This document shows, piece after piece, positions 9,807 to 18,933 of a stretch of DNA of 64,000 nt. Under the pieces are notes generated by a model. That model searched no databases. It saw nothing but the letters and a program-made list of their open reading frames with translations, and was not told the DNA's origin. The translations under genes and the position numbers were made by a program. Origin of the DNA: Desertivirga brevis (lineage in GTDB: Bacteria; Bacteroidota; Bacteroidia; Sphingobacteriales; Sphingobacteriaceae); contig NZ_JAFEWF010000012.1 of the NCBI RefSeq assembly GCF_017355835.1, forward strand, positions 1-64,000. The letters are read 5' to 3'. Each line of letters opens with the position of its first letter. The first letter of the stretch is position 1.

Positions 9807-11825
9807 TTAGGAACTAGGCTTGCCTATAATTTCATTGATAACTTTCAATGCTTCATTATTTGTATCCACTTCTTTTATGATAGGGATGTTTGCTTTTAGA
9901 AAAAGGTTATCAACTTCATCTTTTGCTTGCCTTCCCCATTTGCTAATCGTTGTCATCGAAATTACATCTACGGTTAAATCTCCCTCTGAAATGTCATCTC
10001 TAGTGTTCCACCAGGAGTTGAAGTAAGTAATAACACGATCTTTAAATATTCTACCATCCGGGGAGCTGAGAAAATTTGTATTCAAGTAATATGGCGACTC
10101 ATTTTTCTGAATCACCCGAATAATAAGCTTTTGATACGAAGGCCATAGTTTAGGATCTACACCTTTGATAAGTTCAGGTTTTATATCAGTCAAAATTGTT
10201 ACCCAGTCTTCTGGTGATATTTTATTTAATGCGGAAATAAAATCTTCATAGCTATCGTTGAAAACATTTGAATCTTTGTAGAGGTCTAAAGCCATAAATA
10301 GACCGACTTGAAATGCTTTTGTAGTCGCTGATTCGAAGCAAAGGTTAACCTCCTTCTCTTTGCTCCCTTTAAAATACTCCGCACGAATCTGTTTAAACCT
10401 TTTTTCTATTTCGTCAATTGCCTGCACATAATTTTTTAAAGTTTTGTTTGCCTTGTCTTTAAGCTCCTTACTCTTAAATGTATAATAAAGGCCTTCGCCC
10501 CCACAGAAAACTTGTTCCCACACAGTTCGCTGAGTTGTATTCATCTCTTCATCATACCAATTCCCTATCTCCGTGCACGCTTTGTAATGCTGTTGAAATA
10601 GTGTAAATTTTGAAAAGATCGAGTATAATGGAGGATGTAAAACTTGGAGATATTGATTTTCGAAGTCACCAATTTTTTTAAAATCATTAATAGACACAAC
10701 TTTACTATTTAACGATTCATCATCATAATTTATGTGGGAACTGTTAAATATGGGAGAATTGAAAATCTCGGAAAACTCAAAAGAATTGTTCTTAAAATAA
10801 TCTCTACTTTTATATTGATGTAACTGGTTATATTGTCTTGATCCTAAAGTCAACCACGACTGGATTTCATATACGAATTCCGGATTAGTTATTGCTAGGA
10901 CATTGCTTGATGACTCGACTAAATCAGAATCCTTATCGAATTCTGAATGAAAAAGCGAAAATGTATTTAATGCAAAGGAATTACTAGTAGCAACAGCTGA
11001 GTAAAAGAAACGAGTTAGTAAAGAGGGTATTTCGTAATCATTAAGTAGAATTTTCCTTGATTTACTTACTTTCTTGGCTGAATTGTTAACATCAACAAAA
11101 AGTCTCCTTGAGATGTACTTAGGGTCAAAATCCGATTCAAATTTATCATCCTCGAACCAAATTAGGGTAATCGGCAGATCCGCATTTAGCGCATCAGAAG
11201 GTACAACATCTTTGTAAAATGCAGGATAGACTGTGCTATCCTTGTCAGAAAAAGCTCCGCATGCAACACGGAAAGCATTTGCTCTATGTTGTCCGTCCAA
11301 AACTATAATATCTACATCAGAAATGTCTATTGACAATATCCCCAATCTGCTTTGCTGATTATTAATGTTGAAAAGTTCTAATTTCCACTTATCATCGAAA
11401 TTAAAAATTTGATTTTCACTACCATCCGACGCAGTACTGACTTTACATTGAGGATATGCGGAGCTAATATTAGAGCTTAGTAAATTTTTAGGCATTAGAA
11501 CACCCAATACTGCTGGAAAAAATGCAATACTTTGATTTTTTATTAAATACGGTATTAGCTCATATGCCACACGGTAGTCATCCAGATTCCGTTGAAGAAG
11601 GGATGCAAGATCCTTTATTTCACTAGCCTTGACCCTTTCCCTCATAGGTTTTAATTCTTTTAATAGGGTATATGAATCAGACTTGTTATCACTTCCAGTA
11701 GCAAGTGTAGAGAAATATCTTACTTTGACTGTTTTTTTTGGTAAATCAAAAACCCCGTACATGCCATGTAAATCAATGTACTTTCTTTGATTTATTGATT
11801 TACCGGTTATCTTATTTCCTGCCAT
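9807..11825 (-). CDS. DGQHR-domain protein, DndB-like, last gene of the PT modification operon
   Basis: A 672-aa protein with the hallmark DGQHR motif at residues 177-181 (VDIIVLDGQHRANAF), followed by the SRRLFVDVNNSAKKVSKS segment typical of the DndB/DGQHR family. DndB is known as a regulator or accessory factor of Dnd phosphorothioation. Classical DndB is about 350-380 aa, so this one is nearly twice as long: about 350 extra C-terminal residues have no motif I can name. The gene start overlaps the end of the GIY-YIG gene by 14 nt, so the two are co-transcribed. Its likely role is control of, or guidance for, backbone modification, inferred from family and context. The domain call is firm; equivalence to DndB is less so. 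Confidence 0.8.
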   Translation of the reverse strand: MAGNKITGKSINQRKYIDLHGMYGVFDLPKKTVKVRYFSTLATGSDNKSDSYTLLKELKPMRERVKASEIKDLASLLQRNLDDYRVAYELIPYLIKNQSIAFFPAVLGVLMPKNLLSSNISSAYPQCKVSTASDGSENQIFNFDDKWKLELFNINNQQSRLGILSIDISDVDIIVLDGQHRANAFRVACGAFSDKDSTVYPAFYKDVVPSDALNADLPITLIWFEDDKFESDFDPKYISRRLFVDVNNSAKKVSKSRKILLNDYEIPSLLTRFFYSAVATSNSFALNTFSLFHSEFDKDSDLVESSSNVLAITNPEFVYEIQSWLTLGSRQYNQLHQYKSRDYFKNNSFEFSEIFNSPIFNSSHINYDDESLNSKVVSINDFKKIGDFENQYLQVLHPPLYSIFSKFTLFQQHYKACTEIGNWYDEEMNTTQRTVWEQVFCGGEGLYYTFKSKELKDKANKTLKNYVQAIDEIEKRFKQIRAEYFKGSKEKEVNLCFESATTKAFQVGLFMALDLYKDSNVFNDSYEDFISALNKISPEDWVTILTDIKPELIKGVDPKLWPSYQKLIIRVIQKNESPYYLNTNFLSSPDGRIFKDRVITYFNSWWNTRDDISEGDLTVDVISMTTISKWGRQAKDEVDNLFLKANIPIIKEVDTNNEALKVINEIIGKPSS

Positions 11826-12444
11826 AAATGGGATTGTAAGTTCTATTTAAATATTTTTCAACTTTTTGTAAATCATTCCAAATATATCCAACTGGCATTT
11901 CTATCGTTCTAATATATAGCGAACTTAGCTTCATTTTCCTAAACGATTTGATAGTGGTACCAATCCTTTGAGCAAAATGACTTGATTCTTTTTCTGTGTC
12001 AAAATCAATTTTACGTAATGGCGTAGGTGGGCTTAGTTTTGTTTTTCCAAAGTAAATATCCTCCAATTCGTCTCCATGCTCATTCAAACGTCGTTTTAAA
12101 TTCTTTGATATTCCAATATAGAGGGGTGGGCTAAAAGCAAGGCTAGCTATTTCACACAAGTCGAAATCAATACTTGGACTTTCGAAGTCTTTAGCATTAT
12201 AAGTAGATTTTATACTTCCTTGGTAAGACTCTTTTAATGGTCCCTCTATATTCACCTTTATACGCTTTTGTTTATACAACTTAAAATAATCCTCCAAATT
12301 AGTACTATCAAGTTTTAAATACCAAGCATAAATTCCTGGGACTTCTGGAATCTTATCAAGCTCACTTAAAGCATAAACACAATGGTCGTTGATACTCGAT
12401 CCGCTAAGAACCTTCAACCAGTAATTATTTACCTTATTATCCAT
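11812..12444 (-). CDS. GIY-YIG domain protein embedded in the PT modification operon
   Basis: A 210-aa protein with the GIY element at residues 37-39 (PGIYAWY), the YIG element at 109-111 (PPLYIGISKN), the following RRL (118-120), the helix with Glu195 (VEKYLN) and the C-terminal NPIYG Asn. All residues needed for a GIY-YIG nuclease fold are visible. The gap between GIY and YIG (~70 residues) is longer than in UvrC-type domains, so an insertion is present. The gene's ATG abuts the TGA of sspD, and its end overlaps the DGQHR gene by 14 nt. A DNA nickase or nuclease role in modification is inferred. Target and partners are unknown. Confidence 0.8.
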   Translation of the reverse strand: MDNKVNNYWLKVLSGSSINDHCVYALSELDKIPEVPGIYAWYLKLDSTNLEDYFKLYKQKRIKVNIEGPLKESYQGSIKSTYNAKDFESPSIDFDLCEIASLAFSPPLYIGISKNLKRRLNEHGDELEDIYFGKTKLSPPTPLRKIDFDTEKESSHFAQRIGTTIKSFRKMKLSSLYIRTIEMPVGYIWNDLQKVEKYLNRTYNPIYGRK

Positions 12445-13548
12445 TCAAATAAAGCAAGAAGCACACCCTTCTTCTTCTGCATCCAAAATGTTATCAATCA
12501 TAAATGATGAGTTCGAATTATCTGAGCGAGATTGACGAGCCAAATAATCCTCCTTAATTTGTCTAACTCTTTCTGGCCGGCTCAATTCTTCCAAAGTTTC
12601 GTCTTGATTCCACGTATAATCTCCCCGCTCATATTCTTTTGCCTGATTGAAAAGCTCAGGGTGCTGCTCTAGTAACCAAACCCATTCTATTTTTTGTTGA
12701 TAAAAACAGAAATAACAACCCGAACGGCTTCTACAGTAACTACCCTTCTTGCCATTAACTTGAAACTCTATTTTATTATAATACTCTGGAATTCCTACTC
12801 CACTCCGTTCTAAAATCGTGAAGATATCATCTATTTTTAAGACTCGATCATCATCAACCAAAGAAAAATTTTGCTCAGCAGCAAGAGGATATGATGTAGT
12901 TTTAAGAAATTCAAAAACGAGTCTATTGAATAATTTTGTATTGGTCCGAAGTAGTGAATTGAGTTTTTGCTTCTGATTAAAATTAATCGTCAAGGGCGTA
13001 CAAAGAATTTCACGAAAATAATCCCCGTTCGATGCCGGGATCAACCTGTCATAAATTTCGCAAACTTTAATTCGATTCGTTTCAATTAAAACCTTATTAA
13101 TAACATCTTCGCTCCAAATATTTTGCCGGAAGGGAAAAATTGATTGAATATTGGATTTCGTTGAGATGTAGCCTTCACGGTCTTCATCTCCTCTAATTCC
13201 CACGTACGATATGACAGGGTCGTTCCCAACAAATCTTTCGAATGTGTCAAGCTTTAAACTTTTAGTACACCATCTATTTACAGGAGAGGGTAAAAATCCC
13301 CCTAGGGTTTTTAGCTTATGGTCAAATGGGTTCTTGTGACTACCGTCGAATGCTTGCAAGCGTGTAATTTTCTTACCAAGATAAACTTCCAGGTGGTCGA
13401 TCAGTTTATAAGTTGCACCTAGCTCCTTACCTGTATCTGAAGTATAATATTCAATATCAAGGTCGGGATAATTATCCTTCATATAAATTGCTAGTGCTGC
13501 ACTATCCTTACCTCCGGATATACCGAGCACATGTCTTACTTTCTTCAT
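12445..13548 (-). CDS. sspD: PAPS-reductase-like ATP pyrophosphatase, SspD/DndC-type sulfur transfer enzyme
   Basis: A 367-aa protein with the PP-loop SGGKDS at residues 11-16, which binds ATP to activate a backbone phosphate or its substrate for sulfur insertion in DndC/SspD enzymes. Cys94 (RWCTK) plus Cys272, Cys278 and Cys281 (CRSRSGCYFC) form a set of four that could hold an Fe-S cluster, as known for DndC. A Cys-rich tail (EEEGCASC) is also present. The start overlaps the stop of sspC as ATGA, and the stop abuts the GIY-YIG start, placing it firmly in the operon. Between the DndC and SspD names I favour SspD because of the linked DUF4007 and large P-loop ATPase genes. Confidence 0.85.
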   Translation of the reverse strand: MKKVRHVLGISGGKDSAALAIYMKDNYPDLDIEYYTSDTGKELGATYKLIDHLEVYLGKKITRLQAFDGSHKNPFDHKLKTLGGFLPSPVNRWCTKSLKLDTFERFVGNDPVISYVGIRGDEDREGYISTKSNIQSIFPFRQNIWSEDVINKVLIETNRIKVCEIYDRLIPASNGDYFREILCTPLTINFNQKQKLNSLLRTNTKLFNRLVFEFLKTTSYPLAAEQNFSLVDDDRVLKIDDIFTILERSGVGIPEYYNKIEFQVNGKKGSYCRSRSGCYFCFYQQKIEWVWLLEQHPELFNQAKEYERGDYTWNQDETLEELSRPERVRQIKEDYLARQSRSDNSNSSFMIDNILDAEEEGCASCFI

Positions 13549-16500
13549 TTCTCCATCAACTCCTTTAGTATCTTCGATAAAGCGGCCAAATCAGTTATAG
13601 TATTATTTGAAAGTGTTTTCCGTAATTCCATTTCTACTTTCTCTACATCCTCCCTTCTGTCTTTAGGAAGCCTAATTATTCTCTTATTCAGGCCTGTATC
13701 AAAAGAACTGATTTCTAAACTTAATAAATCTTCTTTTTCTATTGAAAAATTTGTTTGAGATAAAGAAGTCAAACTGTCCAGTTCAAGAATTAATAATTCA
13801 AACTGGTCATAAAGCATAATCTCCTCTTCATCTGAGATTTTATCCAAGGTATTTCCCACTACTGGCTGCATTATGGAGTTAAGCCATGCTTTTTTATCAT
13901 CCAGATCTGATTCTAATCTTTGTAGGAAACGTTTTTGTCTTGGCAACAATAAGTGCTTTTTTATACCTTGAAATCTTTCTCTTAGCCTTGATTTATAAGC
14001 GATAAAGTCCATTTCCTCTCCAAGTATTCCAAAAGAAAGGAATTCCTCAATTCTAGACAATAGTTCGTCGTAAGCTCCCCGTAATTCTCTAACTGCATCC
14101 TGAAGCTTTTCTGTATACTGTTGTAGTTTGCCTTCATTTTCCAAAAGTTGACTTAAGTCGAACCCTAGTGCAGAGGGGAAGGCTTCGAAAAAAGTTTGCT
14201 CAGGATCTTTAGCTCTGGCAATTACCTCGCGCACTTGTTTAGCCTCTTTGCTTAATCTACTTGTGTTTTTAGAATATTCCGGCAAATTGCGATAGAAGAT
14301 CAAAAAGGGCTTAATAGTTTCGATAAAGCTTTGATTTCCTGGATTGATTTCTGATGATTGATTTAAGAATGTTCTGTAACTATTGAAAAGGTTAAGTTTA
14401 ACTCCAACTATATCGAATGCTTTTATCTCGTACTCTTCCGGATTCTTGATAATTAGTTCAAGAACTTCATAAGATAATTGCGGAATGTATCTATCATCAC
14501 AGAATAACGCAAATTCATTTCTTCTAATAAATAGAAATGTTGGTATCCAAAAGTCTATCAATCCCTGCTTAAGCTTATACGGCTTTTTAGATAGTATACT
14601 CCCCAATTCAGAGACTTTCCTTTTAGAGACTTTTGCCGTATTTAAAAAGCCTTCTGAAGCGTCCCATATAAAATGAAAATTATTTTTAGGATCTACTAGG
14701 ATGTTATCCAAGATATTGTCGTATAGACGAATCCCATTTTCTTCAAGTAGAGCAAGCGCTATCGTTTTTTCGGGTGGAAATTTGTTAGATGCAAATCCAA
14801 GGTCCCTCTTGTCCCAATTTTCAACTAATGCTTTTAAATAACCGCGTTTAGCACTGTGAATAGAACCAGAAAGCTTATGCTTGTTAATCAGCTCGTTGTT
14901 GAATCTAGGAGCCTTATCGTAAATCTCAGCGCACATTTCGGACAATAATTTATTGAAAGTTCTTTTATTGACAACCCGTTCCTGAATGCTGCCCTTAAAA
15001 ACCCATTGAACGTCCTTTGAATTATAGAGATTACTTAGAATTTTATGATTTAGTAAGTTTTGTTGATGTAGCAAAATTTCATTAAGCTCTTTAATGGCGA
15101 CCTTGTCATCGATATTTTCATCAATTACTTTCTTTGTCTTTTCGATTTCAAAAAGTAACTCCTTAATAGCGTTTGAATTCTTATATAATCCAAACAAAAT
15201 AGCTTCTTCCTGTTCCTCCGAAAATTTTTTAAGTTCCTCAGATGTTAGATTGTCATTGAAAATTAAATTAATGTACCCATCCGTCTCGCCTTCCGCTACA
15301 ATGCTTTTAGGATACTCGGATATAAGGAACTCAAAAAGGCGGGGAGTCCCCGATTTATAAGTTGCCTCTTTTGCAATAACAGGAGGTAATTTGTAATATC
15401 TATTTAAAAGAGTAGTAACATCATTTACTGTATCAACCTTTTGTGAAGCCTTCGACAGTTCTAGTGGTATATCCAGATCTGTTCCTTCTGTAACAATAAA
15501 TCGCGTCGCATAGTTGCGATATATTATCACTTTATAAACATTTTCGAGACTAGCAATAAGCTCGGAAGCGTCCTCTATTCCTAGACAAACAGTGCCGTAT
15601 TGTTGTATAAAGTTTCTATCTAACGTAGCGCCAGGACTTGAAAATATATTTAATAGCCCTACTGTTTTGACAATTGACGAATAATCTTCAATTCTGTTCT
15701 CCACTTTTCTCTCAACCAGATCAAGTGCAGTTTTTATTGCTCTCCAAGCCACAAGATCCGGATTCCCATAAAAGTATAAGTAGGAGTAGAAATTAAAGAT
15801 CAGGTAATCATAAACATGGGATAAATTGTAAAACTTATCTGTTCGCTTGGAATGTTCCCTGAGGCTAGTAGGATCGGTCGACTGAAGGAAAGAAAATAGT
15901 GATCTTTCATTCTGTCCATATTTCTGCAGAGCATGAGTCAAAATATGAGCAGAAAGTAGATCCATAGGATATAAATTCTCAGCAATATTTTGAAGGTCTG
16001 TAGATAAATGATTGAACGCTCTCGTATTCTTAAAGAGATCCAAACCAACTTCTATCTCCTTACTCTTTTCTACCCTCTTCTCCTTTGAAAGTTGTTGAGA
16101 TGCTAAAAACAGGAGTTGTTCTACAGGTTCATTGAAAGTGAGTTCTCTAAATCTTCCTTTAACTTTTATCCATTCATTTTGCTGCCTTACATTTAGATTA
16201 TAAGAGTAAGCGTCAAAACTCTGGTGAACAGCTGTAATTAATACAATATTATTATCTGGATTGTTAACAAACTCTGCTAATTGCTGGACAAAATACAGCT
16301 CTTTTTCTGCAGAGTGTTTAAAAGCATATTCTAAAAATTTTCCAAATTCATCTATGAAAATAACAAGTAATTTTCTGTCACCGGTTAAATCGTAGTATTC
16401 GTTATAAATCTGGGAAAAAATCCTTTGTGGCAAAGTTTCGTAGTCTCCAAGATCGAACTTATCAACAAAAGCGTCTTTAATAGATCGGAATTCACCTAAA

Positions 16501-16763
16501 ATATTTATGAATTTTACATTAGCATTCTCTAATAAATCTACCTCAAAGTATTTTGATAGTCCCGAGAGATGTCTTTGTAACGCTAAGATGAACGCTGATT
16601 TCCCTGTTCCATAGGAACCAATGATTCCAAAAGATCTTACGCCTTCCTTAAAATCATTAGCAATTTGGCTTGCGATGATACGAGAATTCGGCGTTGGAAT
16701 GTACTCTATATTTTTATCAACATCTCTTACAATATTGATAGAGGCAACATTCTTAGTTAGCAT
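13545..16763 (-). CDS. sspC: Large P-loop ATPase of the PT modification operon (SspC-like)
   Basis: A 1,072-aa cytoplasmic protein. Residues ~40-60 give GIIGSYGTGKSAF, with Walker A at 49-56, and residues 132-139 give the Walker B LLVIFIDEF. The C-terminal third is rich in charged heptad-like stretches (about 870-960) consistent with coiled coil. In Ssp systems an ATPase gene stands between the DUF4007 nickase SspB and the PP-loop enzyme SspD, as here; it supplies energy for the PT reaction. It overlaps sspB by 11 nt and sspD by 4 nt. It is unlike the SMC/Rad50-like DndD, which is one reason for choosing Ssp over Dnd naming. Family identification comes from context plus the P-loop. Confidence 0.75.
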   Translation of the reverse strand: MLTKNVASINIVRDVDKNIEYIPTPNSRIIASQIANDFKEGVRSFGIIGSYGTGKSAFILALQRHLSGLSKYFEVDLLENANVKFINILGEFRSIKDAFVDKFDLGDYETLPQRIFSQIYNEYYDLTGDRKLLVIFIDEFGKFLEYAFKHSAEKELYFVQQLAEFVNNPDNNIVLITAVHQSFDAYSYNLNVRQQNEWIKVKGRFRELTFNEPVEQLLFLASQQLSKEKRVEKSKEIEVGLDLFKNTRAFNHLSTDLQNIAENLYPMDLLSAHILTHALQKYGQNERSLFSFLQSTDPTSLREHSKRTDKFYNLSHVYDYLIFNFYSYLYFYGNPDLVAWRAIKTALDLVERKVENRIEDYSSIVKTVGLLNIFSSPGATLDRNFIQQYGTVCLGIEDASELIASLENVYKVIIYRNYATRFIVTEGTDLDIPLELSKASQKVDTVNDVTTLLNRYYKLPPVIAKEATYKSGTPRLFEFLISEYPKSIVAEGETDGYINLIFNDNLTSEELKKFSEEQEEAILFGLYKNSNAIKELLFEIEKTKKVIDENIDDKVAIKELNEILLHQQNLLNHKILSNLYNSKDVQWVFKGSIQERVVNKRTFNKLLSEMCAEIYDKAPRFNNELINKHKLSGSIHSAKRGYLKALVENWDKRDLGFASNKFPPEKTIALALLEENGIRLYDNILDNILVDPKNNFHFIWDASEGFLNTAKVSKRKVSELGSILSKKPYKLKQGLIDFWIPTFLFIRRNEFALFCDDRYIPQLSYEVLELIIKNPEEYEIKAFDIVGVKLNLFNSYRTFLNQSSEINPGNQSFIETIKPFLIFYRNLPEYSKNTSRLSKEAKQVREVIARAKDPEQTFFEAFPSALGFDLSQLLENEGKLQQYTEKLQDAVRELRGAYDELLSRIEEFLSFGILGEEMDFIAYKSRLRERFQGIKKHLLLPRQKRFLQRLESDLDDKKAWLNSIMQPVVGNTLDKISDEEEIMLYDQFELLILELDSLTSLSQTNFSIEKEDLLSLEISSFDTGLNKRIIRLPKDRREDVEKVEMELRKTLSNNTITDLAALSKILKELMEK

Positions 16764-17613
16764 AGTAATGGTTTAAGATTTCTAATGGGGAGACTTGCCG
16801 TTTGATCTGCAACTCTTTTATCCCAGCGTGATCACTATAATTTACGTAATCGTAATTTTTAGATATTTGCTCAAGCTTGTTAGCTAAAGAAGTTCGCGAT
16901 ATGGCTAAAACCGAAGTTACATTGTTGTGATTTTGCTCTATTGTGGAGATACTGATCGACGAAGATTCTGTTCCACAATTATCAAGTATGATATACAGAA
17001 ATAAAGCTTCTGGTAATTCATCTCTTTCTTTGTTTTCAATAGAGTATAATTCTTCTCCTCTTTTTCCTAAAGGTTTGACTAAGTCTAATTCTGTAAACAG
17101 TCCTTGAAATATATCCTCCTTAACCTTGCTGTCACTTCTTATATACATTTTAATAAGGACACCAAAATCATCCGAAATGGTTTTTTCATTTACTTGAAAC
17201 GTTTTAATTTGCTCAGCCTTTCGTTTCAAAAAGCCGAGGTATGTATTTTTATTAAACTCTATTTTTTCTCTCCTGAGTTCGTTAAAAATCAAATTATAGG
17301 AGGAAGCTAACCCTTTCTTTACAAGATTATAATGTAAAAGCCATAAACTCATCTCATCTTCAAGGTAAGGATCCCACCCTTCGTCATCGAGAAGATGGGT
17401 TGCAAAATCCGTGAGTTGGTCTTCTGTATCTAGTATGCCCATCGCCCTCATCCAAAATCTAATTGCGGACACCATATTTTTACCCACTCCAAGATCAATA
17501 ACCGCATCCTCACTATTAAAGGATTTTTTAGCTTTGACAAAATCGTATCCCTTCTTCAACCAGAATTGTCTACAAGGAAAAGTGTCGTGGCCCGAAAAAC
17601 TAAACTTAGCCAT
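16753..17613 (-). CDS. sspB: DUF4007 protein, SspB-like PT system component
   Basis: A 286-aa protein starting MAKFSFSGHDTFPCRQFWL, the diagnostic N-terminus of DUF4007, followed by DLGVGKNMVSAIRFW. In the Ssp phosphorothioate systems the DUF4007 protein SspB is the DNA-nicking component needed to expose one strand for sulfur insertion. The C-terminal part (ITVLAISRTSL-like and the closing KRQVSPLEILNHYY) is also typical of the family. It is the first gene of the five-gene leftward operon and overlaps sspC by 11 nt. A TAAATTTG at 17638-17645 (minus strand) resembles a Bacteroidota -7 element, 24 nt upstream of the start, but no good -33 box was seen. Confidence 0.82.
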   Translation of the reverse strand: MAKFSFSGHDTFPCRQFWLKKGYDFVKAKKSFNSEDAVIDLGVGKNMVSAIRFWMRAMGILDTEDQLTDFATHLLDDEGWDPYLEDEMSLWLLHYNLVKKGLASSYNLIFNELRREKIEFNKNTYLGFLKRKAEQIKTFQVNEKTISDDFGVLIKMYIRSDSKVKEDIFQGLFTELDLVKPLGKRGEELYSIENKERDELPEALFLYIILDNCGTESSSISISTIEQNHNNVTSVLAISRTSLANKLEQISKNYDYVNYSDHAGIKELQIKRQVSPLEILNHYYAN

Positions 17614-17969
17614 AATAAAACAGAATTATCCAATTTGCAAATTTACTACAATGGAAATCACTATTACGATTTCACATCCAGAAGTTTCTAACAACATCAT
17701 ACTTTCAAATATACTAAAAAAATTAGCAATCAAAGGATTGGACTTCGGTTTTAAACGAAATTATGCATTACAATGAGATGGATAAGATTCATCTGCAGCT
17801 GCTGTTCATTTGGTTGAAAGTACTATTATTTTTATGCCATATAAGACCCTATTAGAAAGTCAAGTGAAGTATAAATATTTAAAATATTTTTGACAAAATC
17901 AGCTCAGAACCAGGATCGGTTGAATTATCTACGCCCACTTCGAAATCTATCATTTATGCCTTTCGCTAT
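17614..17969. promoter_or_regulatory. Intergenic region upstream of the PT modification operon
   Basis: This 356-bp gap separates the start of sspB from the end of the nitrilase gene (both leftward). It must carry the sspB promoter and the 3' end of the RT-nitrilase transcript. A possible -7 box is TAAATTTG at 17638-17645, minus strand. A 41-codon rightward ORF at 17651-17776 is present, but nothing supports it. No clear hairpin with a T-run was found behind the nitrilase gene, so read-through into the modification operon is possible. Confidence 0.4.
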
Positions 17970-18932
17970 TTAAATTGTAATTACCTTCTTTTTTCGGTCT
18001 TTCTTTTTATCTTTCCTGTATCCAGGGGGGCTAGCTTTAAATGGGATGTTTGCCTCTTTTTTATCCTTTTCGCCATAATCAAAATCCTGGGCCCGATCCA
18101 GTTCCGCTACCGGGAGTGAAACGACTTGGATATTGAACATCTGCTGCCCCTGATACTTATAGATCAATCGTTGATAGTCCTTTTCGTAGGGTGACATGGC
18201 CAATGAACCTCCATAAAAACCAGAATTACAAATTACAACATTGCAGTACAGCAAGCGTGTAAGTGATTCAGCCATTGCAAAGTATGTATTGAGGTCTTTA
18301 TTTAATGCAATTATAAATAGATGGTGAATTTGGCCTTGATAAAGCATCATTCTTTCGATATCAAAAATGTCAGAACAAATTATAAGGCCAAAATTTCCAA
18401 ACCGTTGGGATTGGAAAATGAACATGGTTTGTTCTGGATCTTCTTTGCATGCCTGTGCTACTCCTCCATTCAGAATTCCGTGTTTAAACATTTGGCGTTC
18501 CATATAAGTGAAGTATGTTTTGCCAAAGTAAAAAGAGTTTTGACGAGTAGCCTTTAAATCGTTACCGAAATTATTTGGTATGGAAATAACTGCTCGGTTT
18601 CGGATATGGTCTTGCCTCGCGGGGTGTCGCTGGAAGTCTATTCCCGCAATAAATAAAATTCCATTTACTCTACAGATGTGCCTAATATCGGCAAGTTTTG
18701 ATACAGGTAGATGTAACTCCGGTATTAAGATAATATCGGGCCGAACGGGCTCTTTTAGCATTGCAGCTATTCCTGCTTTGATTTCACCCCATACTCGAGC
18801 AGCAGTAATTGAATCCACATTAAGCTCGTAAAATAGCTTTTTGTTTACTTTAGTAGGCCCGCCCCAGGAACTATCAGAATCAAGAACAGGTTGAATAAGG
18901 CCAACTTTAAGGTGCTGTGATAAATTAGTCAT
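17970..18932 (-). CDS. Carbon-nitrogen hydrolase (nitrilase-like) partner of a defence reverse transcriptase
   Basis: A 320-aa protein with the nitrilase-superfamily catalytic set visible: Glu72 (IPELHLP), Lys138 with a following Glu145 (FGKTYFTYMERQMFK), and nucleophile Cys186 (GLIICSDIF). The C-terminus ends in a Lys/Arg-rich tail (KDKKKDRKKK) that could bind nucleic acid. The gene lies 1 nt downstream of the large RT gene, so the two are translated from one message. In DRT class 1 defence systems a nitrilase domain is fused to, or encoded next to, an unusual reverse transcriptase. The physiological substrate of such nitrilases is not known to me. Fold and active site are firm; the role comes from its partner. 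Confidence 0.85.
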   Translation of the reverse strand: MTNLSQHLKVGLIQPVLDSDSSWGGPTKVNKKLFYELNVDSITAARVWGEIKAGIAAMLKEPVRPDIILIPELHLPVSKLADIRHICRVNGILFIAGIDFQRHPARQDHIRNRAVISIPNNFGNDLKATRQNSFYFGKTYFTYMERQMFKHGILNGGVAQACKEDPEQTMFIFQSQRFGNFGLIICSDIFDIERMMLYQGQIHHLFIIALNKDLNTYFAMAESLTRLLYCNVVICNSGFYGGSLAMSPYEKDYQRLIYKYQGQQMFNIQVVSLPVAELDRAQDFDYGEKDKKEANIPFKASPPGYRKDKKKDRKKKVITI

Positions 18933-18933
18933 T

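Noticed and set aside
13531..13758. Plus-strand ORF of 75 codons, and similar ones at 14485, 15094, 17104, 21208 and 21263
   Set aside because: Antisense shadows of sspC, sspB and the RT gene. They show low-complexity or hydrophobic reverse-complement composition with no independent support.
13545..16763. Naming the large ATPase DndD
   Set aside because: DndD is an SMC/Rad50-like protein of ~660-700 aa. This one is 1,072 aa with an N-terminal P-loop and is linked to DUF4007, so SspC fits better.
17651..17776. 41-codon ORF in the sspB upstream region
   Set aside because: The frame continues from the antisense of sspB, with no RBS and no recognisable motif. It lies where a promoter is expected.
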